A stretch of DNA of 64,000 nt from Haliclona indistincta (taxonomy: Eukaryota > Porifera > Demospongiae > Haplosclerida > Chalinidae): assembly GCA_964017065.1 (NCBI GenBank), contig OZ024789.1, forward strand, positions 9,425,422-9,489,421, written 5' to 3'. The notes under the pieces are model-generated. The model saw nothing but the letters and a program-made list of their open reading frames with translations. It was not told the origin of the DNA and did no database searches. The position numbers were made by a program, and so were the translations under genes. Of this stretch, positions 34,150 to 46,700 are shown piece after piece (within the stretch, counting starts at the first letter, position 1; each line of letters opens with the position of its first letter).

Positions 34150-37100
34150 ATGGTGGGCGTAGCTGGGTTGCTGCATTTGTCAGCCTCTCCCTTCGTTGTC
34201 CAGCAGCAGCTCCACAACAGCAGCTCCTTATCGTTCACTAGTCTATTCCGTGGTCTCTCACCTCTACTAGGCTGTGTAGCTGACCCACACTGGTCAAGCT
34301 ACCTCCTCCTTCTACTAGCAGGAGATGTTGAACGTAATCCTGGGCCGATAAGTAGAGGTAAAATTGGATCCATCATCATTACTGCCTGTCCGCTAAGTGT
34401 TCTCTACTTTATACAGATGAAAAGCCCCAACTGTGTGATCTGCTGTGCATGTCATACACATATGTGGATAGAGTGAGTGTCACGGTTGACTTCAGGCTCA
34501 TGGATCGCATTAAACCAAGACTAACTCGAGTGGCTATAGCACTTGGGTTCCCTCCACACTCTATAGAAGTACTGGAAAAGAAATCTGATCCTGAATGCTA
34601 CCTTCTCTCGGAATGGCTTAGTGGTCGCAGCACAAAGGCTAGTGGGCCACTGACCTGGGGAACACTGATCACTGCTCTACGACATGCTGGTCTAATGGAG
34701 GAGGTCAGAATATTGGAGGAACATTTCATAGTTACACCAGTTGAGACGGTCTCACAAGCAAGTAAGCAACTAAACTGTAAACAAGTTACAACTGTAATTA
34801 AACACAATAATTTATTTGTACTGTACAATCAGGAGCATTGCCAGAAATGTAATAATTTTTCGGACATATGCTGTTTATGTACAAAAACAAACCACAAATC
34901 TACAAAATTAATTGTTTACTATGACTCTTGGAGAAGCTATTAAACTTCATTGGTGCTCTAAAACATTATCTGCTACCACAGGCAGACGGTCAACATCTCA
35001 TACCGGAAAAACGTATTGCAAGCAATGGTGGACGATTTCATGAATGGCAGCTTATGCAGATCTATTATTTTATTGAAAAATTGCCGGTATAGTTCCTTTA
35101 TGCTTGAGCATTTTGTGTCTCTAATTTGGCGCATATGGTGCTAGAAATCATGAAATTCACAAAATTACAAATGTATATGCACCTGACTTCCAACACATGA
35201 CAACTTGCAAGTAAAATCAAAATGAGACAAGTTCACGTGCTTTGTATACTCTCATTAGTGTCAACCAGCAAGAAACATGAGGAACAGCTTGAACGTGATC
35301 TTGACATGGCTAAGCGCTCAGCTCAAGCAGTGATAAATCAACTGGAGACTGAACTGAAAGTAATGAAAAAGAAACTTTCTGATCAAGAAAAGCAAATATC
35401 AGGTAAGAACAATTATCATGAATAGACACCATGCAGACAGAGAGAAATGTTATGCACAGTATTATGATAGCCATCATGAAACAGAAAGTTCTCCGTGTAC
35501 AGGGGCAGATTTAGGACTTACTAGTAGTTAGGTAGAAAAGCCTGTGTGCGCTTTGTGCGCTAACGGAAATTTTGGCTAAATAATATTCAAAACATGTATT
35601 TCAGTATTTTACACAACAATTCAGCTGTAAAAGCTACCACAGCCGATACTTCTTTACATAACTAACCAACTGATACTCAAGAATAATAACAATGCTGTTT
35701 TGTGTTTTCTTGGAGTAATATTTTTACCACCCAATTCTCTACATGTACCTTCATCTCTGTACCGGAAAAACTAAAATGGACAGGGTGTGACAAGGTAGCT
35801 TAAATCAAGTACCTTAGATGGTAGTAACCAATCAGCAGCAAGATTAACAGCCAATTTCTTCCACGCCGCTAAGCCAGTCTGCAATAAAAAGTGCATAGTT
35901 AGTAATTACGTAACATGTACCCCTGCATGGCTAGCTGTTATAGGTTTATACAACACTGCACGTGCCCAGTCCTATTACAGCACTTGCCTCAGGGAGTCAG
36001 GCTGCCTAGGATCTACAGAACCAAGTGGTCAAAATCATGGGCTTCTGCCTCTGGTCTAGCCTCTGCCTGTTGACTGTTAGCCATAATTATTAGTTGTGTG
36101 AAAATACATGTAAATTACTTTTGACACGGCTGAAAAAATTTTTTCAGCAACCTATTTTAATAATCAGCAACCTATTTTAATAATCAGCAACCTATTTTAA
36201 TAATAATTAATTATTATAGCACTTCAAGTTCCATTGAAGCTTGAAAGTGTTGATATCACAGTTGGTGAGTTAACTTCTTGCACTACAAGTACTGTAAGGA
36301 AACACTGTTATCACACTACACAGGTGATGTCAAGCTTGAACAAGTTATTGATGAGCTAAAAGAGTTTGCTGATGACTGGAAACTGTTTGGTAGCCATCTT
36401 GTGTCAAAGCAGCTACTGAAGGAGATTGAATTACGAGAGCAAAGTTCAGTCAAGTGTTTAGAGTTAGTGATCATTCGTTGGAAGGAGGAGAGTCCTGATG
36501 GTAACTGGATGGACATTGTTGCTGCCTTGAAGAAGATCAAGCTAGCACACCTCTTGCAGCAGGAGTATGGTCCTGCTTCTGGTGCTGCTGTGGGTTCAAA
36601 AGGTAATGATAAGCCTTGTCTGTTGATGATGTGCATGTGAGAGCCTAGCCTCGTACCAGGCTCTTTTTTTAGTTGTGTGGGCGCAAAAAAGAGCCTGGTT
36701 TATACTGTCTGCGCATGCGTTTAATTTCTTGCTTTTCCAAGAATATCACTGGTTCTTGTTCATCTTTGTTTTATGTATATGTTATGACCCGATTCGCATC
36801 CTGACCCGTTTCGAAGCCGGCCGCCGGTTTCGAAGCCGGTTAACCCGATTTACAACCACATAACTCAGTTGACCCGGTTTAAAACCGAACGTTTCAATGC
36901 TCCAGGGTGCCCACCTGCATGCTAGATCGACAGAACCTACTTAGGAGTGCTGTCGTGGTTAATATAGCTCACTGCAGTTCAGCGCAGCAAGACTGGAAAG
37001 TGTCCACGGAGGCGATTTAGAGCATCATGTGCTACTACAGTCATCGACAGGAGCGTCGTTGTAAGTCGGGATTAGCAGCGCAGCACAGCAAGCCTACCTG

Positions 37101-40100
37101 CTGATTGACAGGAATGCCGTTACGAGTGGTTCAGCAACGCAGCGCAGCAAGAAATGTTGTGTGCATGCAGCAGTTGTTTTAACAATCAAACTGCACTAAA
37201 ATTCAAAGGAACATGTCACAGCTTCTTCTTCAAACGTGACTCCTGTACATGGAAGCAAATTTATAAAGAACAGTATGATTGGGATGCAATGTATATGGAC
37301 ACTCAGAGTACACGTTATGTTTAGTAGTCAAAGTCTACATGTATTGATTACACGCGCGCACTTAGCATTATGCACGCTTTGAATCTGGCGCGCAGCTAGC
37401 TAACCCGCTTCGAAACCGGTCGACCGGCTTCGAAGCGGGTCAAAGGTTGTGAATCGGGTCGTAACATATACGCTCAATGACATCGAGTTTCCGGTGTGCA
37501 CCAATAACGATCCCTGCTGAATGCTAACCTTCCGAGATCTAAAGCAGGTCTCTCCAGAGCACCAGGCTCTTCTTCCACATAATTCAAACAAAGCAGTTTA
37601 TGTTACATCTGGTCAGTCTGTTATAAATGTAGCTACCTCATCTGGCATGATGAATTGCAATCATGAAGAAGCAGATACAAGAATCGTTGTTCATATCTTG
37701 CATGCACTTAATCAAGGTATGCAGAGTATTAAAGTCCGCACAGTCGACACTGACGTTGTTGTCATTCTTGTTGGTGCTTTCTTTGATTTATTACAGAATC
37801 AACCTACGGCAAAAATCTGGGTTGCATTTGGAATGAGTAAGAACTATAGGTTCTATGACATAAATGCAATTTACAATAATCTCGGTAAACCAAAATCAAG
37901 AGCTTTACCGGTTTTTCATGCATTAACTGGTTCTGATACCACATCCTTCTTCAAAGGAAAGGGTAAGAAATCATCTTGGCAGGCATGGCAAGCCTATGAA
38001 CAAGCAACAGAGACATTGGAGTATATAGCAAGTCACCCTTTTGAGCACTTGGATGAGCATTCCAATCAATTCAAAAAGATAGAAAGGCTGATTGTTGTCT
38101 TGTACGACAGAACCAGCCCTCTTACTTCCATCAATGAGGCAAGAGAAGAACTCTTCTGCCGTAAAAATCGATCCGTAGATAGAATACCACCAACACAGAA
38201 TGCACTTCTCCAACATGTTAAAAGAGCAGTATATCAAGCTGGAATCTGGACAACAAGTACACTAGAGCAACAACTGGTTCCCTCTCCTAATGACTTTGGT
38301 TGGGCAAAGGATTCAAAATCATGGACACCAGTGTGGATTACAATTCCAGAAGTATCTAAAGCATGCAGCCTGCTGATCAAATGTTCATGCAAAGGAGATT
38401 GCTCACATTGCAAGTGCGGCAAAGCCGGTCTTGTTTGTTCACCACTTTGTAATTGTAAATGCAATTCATAGTGACGTGTTAGTTGTATTAACAGTGTTAT
38501 GATCCATTGATTTATATTTTATTATGCTATATCAGTCATTTTTGCTTTAAAAGTTATTAAAGAATCACTAATTTACTATAAGTCGGACGATAGCAGCCAT
38601 TTTGTTTTTTCACGCCTACGAAAAAAATTTTGGGGTGGCTCCCCCTCTGATATTAATTAGTACAGCCTTAGTAATCCTCATGCAAAATTTGGTGCTTTTA
38701 TCCACCCGGTAACAATAATTTCACTAAGCCACCTGACTATCATGACCACTATGTTGGTAAGTTTGTTTAACTGGATTGTTTAACTTGTAACTGGATTTAC
38801 TATGCACAGTGATGACGTGCGTGCATGGTTCGTGCACAGCATAAACGACACAGCAGTGTGATCTGAGGCCGATATTACTGTAGTAGGCCATTCCCAATAA
38901 GAGCCTAAAGAATTTCATTAGCGTTAATGACTGGTAAATTGGCTTCCGGGCTAGCCTGGAGTGCGAGATGATTACGTAATGGCTGGCGTTTATACACGAA
39001 TTTATATGGCGCTTATGAGAAATATAGCGATACTTTTAGCGTCTGTGTAGCGATCTCCGTATACCGCACAACCGCGTGGCCTTGCTTGCCGTCTTCGTCC
39101 AAGCATGCTCTGTGGAAGGATAAAGATTCCAAGAGGATAGGCACCGGCGTTGGTGAGCTACAGACGCACAAGCAAGGGCTACTTAGCCTGCTACCTCCCG
39201 TGACACACAAGCCACCAGCGTAGTTGTGGGATTGTCTTGGCTTCCAAGGGTTCCTCCAAAGTATCTCCCTCAATATCTCCGTCTTCCAGATACACAGCAA
39301 CTGCATCCTGAGAGCAGCTTGCACTAGTAGTGGCCATCTTTTTCGGCGAAGTAGCCCTTGCTTGTGCGTCTGTAGCTCGCCAACGCTGGTGCCTATCCTC
39401 GCGGAATCTTTATCCTTCCACAGAGCGTGTTTGGACGAAGACGGCAAGCAATGCCACGCGGTTGTGCGGTATACGGAGATCGCTACACAGACGCTAAAAG
39501 TATCTCTATATTTCTCATAAGCGCCATATAAAATCGTGTATAAACGCCAGCCATTACGTAATCATCTCGCACTCCAGTGCTGGCCCAGCCCAGGTAGGCA
39601 AGAGCTGTACGCCCACGCATACATTCCACGCATACTTTGCTCTTACTGGGAATGGCCTTCCCCTTTTTTGCTGACTTGGTAGATGAATTTAGTTATTATT
39701 CATGCAGGGTTGTGACTATGTTGGCCACATGGTTGATTTAATGCAAGCCACACGTAAACTAGCTATTTTATCTCTATTTACACCAAGCTAACTGCCAGCT
39801 ATGATGTCTACACTTGGTAGGTATTGAAATTTAACAGCTACAAATTGCCCAGGGGTCTGGGGAGGACCCCCAAACCCCCACTCTTTTTTTTAATAATTTG
39901 CCCCTTGTTTCAAAAATCCTGCCTACACCCCTGTGTAGTGCTGACGTTTGTGTGTGCCATCTTACTTTGACGTCCAAGCTTCAAACAGGCTTGTCAGTAA
40001 ACGTCACTCAATCATTATAATTATACGCCTACCATCCACCCACTCAATTAATTGCAAATTCTGCAATAATTAAGCGCATGCGTAAACAGTATAAACCAGG

Positions 40101-41737
40101 CTCTAAATTTTGAGAGCCTTGGGACGAGGCTAGTGAGAGCCAAAATTAATTCCTCTGAGTGGAACCTTACAACTTTCGTTGATAATTGAAAAAGCAACCT
40201 GCTCGTGTATACTTACAATGTAAAAATCAAGTATTAAATTTGATAGTAATTATGGTCATCCTAGCAGGGGAGTGATTGGAAGAGCGGAAGGAAGTGTGCA
40301 TGCAAAATCTAATTAATGTTCATGATTATTATGACATTTCGCGATTAATTTTGAGGCGGTGAGCTCACGAGTGTTGCCTGCAGCTAGCTTTTAGGCTATT
40401 GTAAAGTTTACTGTGGTTCAAAGAGTTAATATCGAAGTTGTGTTGTTCCTTGAAAAGCTCTGCCCTACCATAGTTACGCCACTGTCCTAGTAATGATGCA
40501 TCTACGTGCATAATAAAACATTGCCAGAAATATTTAGCTTGAACCTGCTTTTACATGCAGTGTCTTCTGTGAGTACAGCATCACCATTAGCACACAACCC
40601 TCAGCTACACCACCACTGCATGGCCATGGTTATGAATAATGAACAGTTTATATTGGTTATACAGGTTATATGCTTATGAACAGGTTCAGGAGCACATGAA
40701 CAGAAGGAGCGTGCAACTTCAGTGCCAGCACTTTAATAATTAATGACGTACTTCCGCTTTACCTAGGTATGAACGTACGTCATATCTATTTAACGCGCAT
40801 TACTTGGTAAGTTTACGACAGCGAGCGCGCCTGGTGTTGCTCAGCTTGAATACGGTCATCTCAGCTTTCATTGCGCTCCTCACGGGCAAGTTCTTCACTT
40901 GTTGTAAACGAATCCGCCGGGGAGACAGCATGATCAGCTTTCTCTTGGAGCTGGCCTGACTAAGACCCGAGGGGTCCGACACTGCGTGATTTCGCGTACG
41001 AGATTTCACTGATTTCAGAGTGATTTCACTGGTTTAATTAAGCGTGGGTGTTAGTATACGGGAAAATGGTCAGTATACGGGGAAAATACGGTGATTTCAC
41101 CCATGATTTCAAGATTTCAACTGTGATTTCACCAGTCAGCGTACGAGATTTCACTTGTGTCGGACCCCTCGCTAAGACCTCGAGGGGTTCGCGCCATCCT
41201 CTCTTGCCGCACTTAGATCGATTATGTATCACGTGCACAGAACGTACGTCACGCATATTTAATGAAGCACAAAAACTTCCAAATATGGAAGTTCTGAGCA
41301 CACATCTGTGAATCTAATTATACACTGCTGGCACTAACGCGCGGTTTACAGTTGCACGCTCCTTCTGTTCATGTGCTCCTGACAGGTTATATAGCTTCTA
41401 TAATTACAGGTAATAATCTCTCTTTGTGTATTTGTGTATTGTAGCTGCAGTCTATTCTCAAGCTCCATCAATCCCTAAACTGATGAGCTTAGTTGCTAAG
41501 AAGATACCGACCAAGTGGTACAAGATAGGAATACAACTAGAGATTGAAATACTAGCTCTGGAAGCATTTGAATACCAGACCAGCGATCAAATGTGTCTCT
41601 TTAGCATGGTGTTTGATCGATGGAAACGAGAGCAGAAGGTTCCATTCACCTGGGAGACTATCGTCACCACTCTAGAGAAAGCTGAGGAGATGAGTACAGC
41701 TGCTGAGATCAGGGATTGGCTGGATAAAACACACTAA
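34150..41737 (+). CDS. Death-domain protein with 2A-like leader, complete spliced model (gene C)
   Basis: Proposed exons 34150-34357, 34417-34761, 35259-35402, 36220-36264, 36324-36602 and 41445-41737 total 1314 nt, a 437-aa protein. Exon 1 has the same 208-bp length as in gene A and ends with the 2A-like DVERNPGP. Exon 2 encodes the death-type region (FRLMDRIKPRLTRVAIALGF). Exon 3 is a coiled coil (LERDLDMAKRSAQAVINQLE). Exon 5 is a further death-domain-like segment (DVKLEQVIDELKEFADDWK...GNWMDIVAALKKI) that gene A lacks. The last exon is the C-terminal death domain (KKIPTKWYKIGIQLEIE). The large unrecognised domain of gene A is absent. All internal junctions are phase 1, which allows exon loss. 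An eroded counterpart of gene A's exon 9506-9583 is at 40561 with a frame-changing deletion and is left out. The last intron (36603-41444) holds two transposons. Confidence 0.7.
36147..36207. repeat. 20-bp tandem repeat, three units
   Basis: Three copies of cagcaacctattttaataat just upstream of the 3' splice site at 36219. The intron 35403-36219 is otherwise without recognisable features. Confidence 0.85.
36776..37475. mobile_element. Nested element with TGTTACGACCCG inverted ends
   Basis: Left atgttatgacccgattcgca and right tgaatcgggtcgtaacat are inverted. Subterminal sequence on both sides repeats ttcgaagccgg/ttcgaaaccgg with further palindromes. No gene inside. It lies just upstream of the nuclease ORF and may have removed that ORF's 5' part. 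Confidence 0.6.
37521..38471 (+). CDS. XPG/FEN-like nuclease domain ORF, N-terminally truncated
   Basis: A 316-aa uninterrupted ORF. HEEADTRIVVHILHA, TVDTDVVVILVG and LTGSDTTSFFKGKGK follow the order of acidic residues and the helix-hairpin region of XPG/FEN (PIN-like) nucleases: E/E/D, D/D, then G-x-D-T. The C-terminus is Cys-rich (CSCKGDCSHCKCGKAG, CNCKCNS). Related repeated ORFs are common in invertebrate genomes. The usual N-terminal half is missing upstream, next to the nested element 36776-37475, so this copy is probably a fragment. Its position inside TAGCCTCG ends suggests a transposition role. The nuclease identification is from motif spacing only. Confidence 0.55.
   Translation: MLTFRDLKQVSPEHQALLPHNSNKAVYVTSGQSVINVATSSGMMNCNHEEADTRIVVHILHALNQGMQSIKVRTVDTDVVVILVGAFFDLLQNQPTAKIWVAFGMSKNYRFYDINAIYNNLGKPKSRALPVFHALTGSDTTSFFKGKGKKSSWQAWQAYEQATETLEYIASHPFEHLDEHSNQFKKIERLIVVLYDRTSPLTSINEAREELFCRKNRSVDRIPPTQNALLQHVKRAVYQAGIWTTSTLEQQLVPSPNDFGWAKDSKSWTPVWITIPEVSKACSLLIKCSCKGDCSHCKCGKAGLVCSPLCNCKCNS
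38885..39658. repeat. Foldback nested in the 36646 element
   Basis: Outer repeats aggccattcccaataagagc (38885-38904) and its near-complement (39639-39658) enclose long arms 38956-39184 and 39349-39577. Mirrored short ORFs in the arms are not genes. 39659-40080 shows no gene. Confidence 0.8.
40687..41381. mobile_element. hAT-like non-autonomous element in the last intron of gene C
   Basis: Ends caggagcacatgaacagaag and its complement ...gttcatgtgctcctg, ~30 bp inverted, flanked by acaggtt on both sides (7 bp; 40680-40686 and 41382-41388). A 7-8 bp duplication with CAG..CTG ends would fit hAT. The interior has no transposase; a sub-repeat of 'gatttcac' units lies at 40990-41160. Confidence 0.65.
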
Positions 41738-43740
41738 CGTACATTATTTGTAGCTATTTTTTTGTTTGATATACTCTTTTAGTCTATAAGCTCTTTGGTG
41801 TGCAATAATATTTATTATTAGGATAATTATTGCGTATAATTAATTTTTATAGTGCTTGGAACAGAGAAATAATTGTGGGTGTATAGGTTAAGTCCGCTAC
41901 TAGTCTATACATCAGCAAGACCATCATGCATTGATCCAGAGAGAAAGCTGTTCTATATCACCACACCAGAGTCACTAATCTATCTCAGTAGGGTCAACTG
42001 TCTGCTAGCTGGTAACACAATCTCTCCTCACCTCCTCGTCGCTCAAGATCACATCAAGGAACGCGTCCCTATCTTCTCCCTCACTTCACACACACCAAAA
42101 ATAATTGTTGACATAACTATAGATACTAGTGGATATTTCTAACAAAATAATGATAAAGTGTCATAATGGTAACGGTCTAACAATATAGCATAATGTACTG
42201 GTGTTAGTGTTATTTCTTAGTAGCCCAAAATGAAGCATACACTGGATGTCGTAAATTTATGTTCACTACTTGTCCACCAGTACGGTAAGGATTAGATTTA
42301 GTAGCATTGTACAGCACCAACTAGGCACCGAAGGTGCTTATGCCTCGGTGGAATGTTATGCATACATGCCTGTCTGACTAAATACGCTGAACTGAAATAC
42401 ACAAGCAGTAATGAAAGTCTGCTGTTGCTAGTTGAACACTATGTTAGTGGCTGACAACTTATAAAAACATACGCAATAAACTGCAGCCTTTCTGTACAGC
42501 AATATATAGTTATGCAATCAGAAGCCAATCAGTGCTGACCACAATTCAACTGGGCGTGTCTACAATAATGTTCAGTACAGCCCATGCATACTAGATAGCT
42601 TTCATAGCTTGCTCACACAATTTCTCTGGACCTGTGCTGCTATCCTGTAGTGAAATTCTAACCTATAAGCTTATAGGTAGTCACCTATGGATAGCTTTGC
42701 CTTTCCAGATCGCCAGCAACAGCTCGATCGCGAGCCGGTGAGCAAATTGCGCCATAACTCACGAACAAAGCTTCGTATAAAGTTTTCACATGTTCTAGAG
42801 CGAGATAATACCGTGTACTACTTGCATTGCTAGTTTCAGAGCTTAACTTTCAGCGTGCGCTACAAAACTGAACCAGCCGTGAGCAATTCACGCGGTAACT
42901 TACGCACTAAGCTTTAAAATCAAACTTCTGAAAATTCAGATCCGAGCAAGTATCGATTTCTACCCGTGCTGCTTTTTTCAGCGATTAGTTTTCAGCGAGC
43001 TACGAGAAATCGTTGCGACAGACTGACAGACAGAATGAAGCACCTAAGGTGCAGATGCCTCGGTACTATATCACAAACACAACTACAAACCATTCCACAA
43101 ACACAGCAACTGCAGATGCATGCATACAGGATTTCTGTACAGCAATCACAATGCAGTGCTTTAGTTATGCAATCAGAAGCCAATCATGCAGTGCTGACCA
43201 CAATTCCACTGGGCGTGTCTAGAGTAGATAATCGATTTCCGGCCGGCACCTATTATCGGACACTGGTATGTCGCAACTAAAAGAGCAACGCCGCTGTCTG
43301 TGGTAGTAAACTGTAGCCACCTATCAGTTAGCTAGATACTCGAAACAAGTTGCTTGATTGTTTTCCCAGTGCTTTGGAATACACGCTAAAGTGACGTGTC
43401 CGAAAAAATCTATAATCGGCAGAAGTCACACAAGATCGGACATCGTAAATTTTCTGTTCATCGAACAACTCTGCAGTCTTCTTGTAGTACTATTAACATG
43501 CACCTACCTATGCACTATTCAGTGAGTAACAAAAGTTACAGCCAAAGCTCGCAGTGCAAGGAGCGAAGCGTAATGTCTATATACTTTTGGAGAATAGATT
43601 ATCGGACACGTACGAATCTACTACTTTCTTTCTCCATGAATAGTGTAGCTGTCTTGATTTAACATGAAACAGTCCTTGTACCTTTAACTATAACAATATA
43701 AAATGGAATGAGATTGACTGTCCATCATCAAAGTCAAGAT
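41738..43740. other. Intergenic region with dispersed repeats, no gene supported
   Basis: Contains an open stretch at 41873-42142 that matches nothing I know. The ~60-bp segment caatcagaagccaatcagtg...ctgggcgtgtct is present twice (42508-42566 and 43157-43222). Two hairpin-bearing units of the type gcaccgaaggtgc..atgcctcgg (42327-42352) and gcacctaaggtgcagatgcc (43040-43062) also occur at 59195-59220 in reverse. These look like ends of non-autonomous elements. Confidence 0.5.
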
Positions 43741-43749
43741 ATGAAGCTA

Positions 43750-46700
43750 CTAGACTATCATATCAGCACACAATTTACACACAAAAGCAAACGTTTCCAA
43801 TGCTGCAGTAGATGGTGAGACTTTGGCACAAATACAATGCTCCCATGTTTTACAGAGACAACACTGAACCCATTTATATGCTCTAGGATGTTGACAAGAA
43901 CCATCCAAGCAAGTAGAACCTATATAGAATTGAAAAGTAATTAAACACTTATCCTCATTCTCTTACCTACTGCTCTTTGCAGATTGTATTGTCCACAACC
44001 ACTAACAGCATTTGTTGCGTCACTCTCTGAGTTGGATAAACTTATTATAAAGCACAACCATTATGTCATCTAACTCATTTACCTGCTGCTCCTTGGGGAT
44101 GGGACTGTCCACGACCACTAACAACACCTGACACATCACTCCCTGAATTGAATACAAGTTATAAAGCAGTTCTGTACGTCAATGTCCAACTCACCTACTG
44201 CTCCTTGGGGACGGCGTCGTCCACGACCACTGACAACACCTGACACATCATTCTCTGAATTGAATACAAATTATAAAGCAGTTCTGTACGTCAATATCCA
44301 ACTCACCTACTGCTCCTTGGGGACGGCGTCGTCCACAACCACTGACAACACCTGACACATCATTCTCTGAATTGAATACAAATTATAAAGCAGTTCTGTA
44401 CGTCAATATCCAACTCACCTACTGCTCCTTGGGGACGGCGTCGTCCACGACCACTGACAACACCTGACACATCATTCTCTGAATTAAATACAAATTATAA
44501 AGCAGTTCAGTACGTCTATATCAAACTCACCTACTGCTCCTTGGGGACGGCGTCGTCCACGACCACTGACAACACCTGACACATCATTCTCTGAATTAAA
44601 TACAAATTATAAAGCAGTTCAGTACGTCTATATCAAACTCACCTACTGCTCCTTGGGGACGGCGTCGTCCACGACCACTGACAACACCTGACACATCATT
44701 CTCTGAATTAAATACAAATTATAAAGCAGTTCTGTACGTCTATATCCAACTCACCTACTGCTCCTTGGGGATGGGACTGTCCACGACCACTAACAACACC
44801 TGACACATCACTCCCTGAATTGAATACAAATTATAAAGCAGTTCTGTACGTCAATATCCAACTCACCTACTGCTCCTTGGGGACGGCGTCGTCCACGACC
44901 ACTGACAACACCTGACACATCATTCTCTGAATTGAATACAAATTATAAAGCAGTTCAGTATGTCTATATCCAACTCACCTACTGCTCCTTGGGGACGGCG
45001 TCGTCCACGACCACTGACAACACCTGACACATCATTCTCTGAATTGAATACAAATTATAAAGCAGTTCTGTACGTCTATATCCAACTCACCTACTGCTCC
45101 TTGGGGACGGCGTCGTCCACGACCACTAACAACACCTGACACATCATTCTCTGAATTAAATACAAATTATAAAGCAGTTCAGTACGTCTATATCCAACTC
45201 ACCTACTGCTCCTTGGGGACGGCGTCGTCCACGACCACTGACAACACCTGACACATCATTCTCTGAATTAAATACAAATTATAAAGCAGTTCTGTACGTC
45301 TATATCCAACTCACCTACTGCTCCTTGGGGATGGGACTGTCCACGACCACTGACAACACCTGACACATCACTCCCTGAATTGAATACAAGTTATAAAGCA
45401 GTTCGGTACGTCTATATCCAACTCACCTACTGCTCCTTGGGGATGAGACTGTCCACGACCACTAACAACACCTGACACATCACTCCCTGAATTGAATACA
45501 AATTATAAAGCAGTTCTGTACGTCTATATCCAACTCACTGACAACACCTGACACATCATTCTCTGAATTAAATACAAATTATAAAGCAGTTCTGTACGTC
45601 TATATCCAACTCACCTACTGCTCCTTGGGGATGGGACTGTCCACGACCACTAACAACACCTGACACATCACTCCCTGAATTGAATACAAATTATAAAGCA
45701 GTTCTGTACGTCAATATCCAACTCACCTACTGCTCCTTGGGGACGGCGTCGTCCACGACCACTGACAACACCTGACACATCATTCTCTGAATTGAATACA
45801 AATTATAAAGCAGTTCTGTACGTCTATATCCAACTTACCTACTGCTCCTTGGGGACGGCGTCGTCCACGACCACTAACAACACCTGACACATCATTCTCT
45901 GAATTAAATACAAATTATAAAGCAGTTCAGTACGTCTATATCAAACTCACCTACTGCTCCTTGGGGACGGCGTCGTCCACGACCACTGACAACACCTGAC
46001 ACATCATTCTCTGAATTAAATACCAATTATAAAGCAGTTCTGTACGTCTATATCCAACTCACCTACTGCTCCTTGGGGACGGCGTCGTCCACGACTGTAT
46101 CGTAACCGAGCGTGTAATATTATGGCAATAGTGTTAGCAGCAGATATTATTGAACTGAATTGACTGACAGCTACCAATCATGAGTGCTATATATAATAAT
46201 TACAATGAGTAGAGACAGTCAGACTGGAGAGTACAATGATGGTGCCAGTGATGGTACAAGTGATGGTACCAGTGATTGTTACATCTTGCCACATCTCCCT
46301 TTCTCAGTCTTAGTCTTAGAGCGAGTGATGATTGGATCTCTGCTCACGGAAATTGGTGGAACCACAGTGAGATGGCGACGGTTTCTCCGAAGTTTTCCAG
46401 AGGGAGTATCAACCCAATATGAACGAGGGGTCGTCGCATCAGAGAGAACATTACCCTGAGTAGGATGCTTGTCTGACTTGATCCAAACATTTGTTCCTTC
46501 TGGTAGGGTGTTCTGAAAGTGGACTCTATGTCTGCTGTCATAATTCTGTTTCTGCTTTTCTTTGAATTTCATATCATTCTCAGGAAAGGAAATCAAATGA
46601 GACCAATTAGGTGTCAAATGAGAGTTGATCTGAGGTAGGGTACTCCTTGGTTGGCGACCCATCAGGAGGCTGGAGGGACTCAGACCACACCACGGAAGAG

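Larger units (their letters stand above)
36646..40132. mobile_element. TAGCCTCG-tip transposon in intron of gene C, 9-bp target duplication
   Basis: Tips tagcctcgtaccaggctc and gggacgaggcta are flanked by gtgagagcc on both sides (36637-36645, 40133-40141). The left hairpin is accaggctc...gagcctggt and is followed by gcgcatgcg, as in the RecQ element. It contains an XPG/FEN-like nuclease ORF (37521-38471) and two nested repeats (36776-37475, 38885-39658). It is the same family by ends but carries a different gene from the 22758 element. Confidence 0.85.

Noticed and set aside
36603..41444. Separate gene models on both strands within the last intron of gene C
   Set aside because: Apart from the nuclease-like ORF, all are foldback or MITE sequence; the exon phases on either side join cleanly across the intron.
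46184..46459. Plus-strand ORF near the left LTR (and its twin at 50216-50458)
   Set aside because: Both start in the identical LTRs and run into unrelated sequence on each side; no conserved protein.
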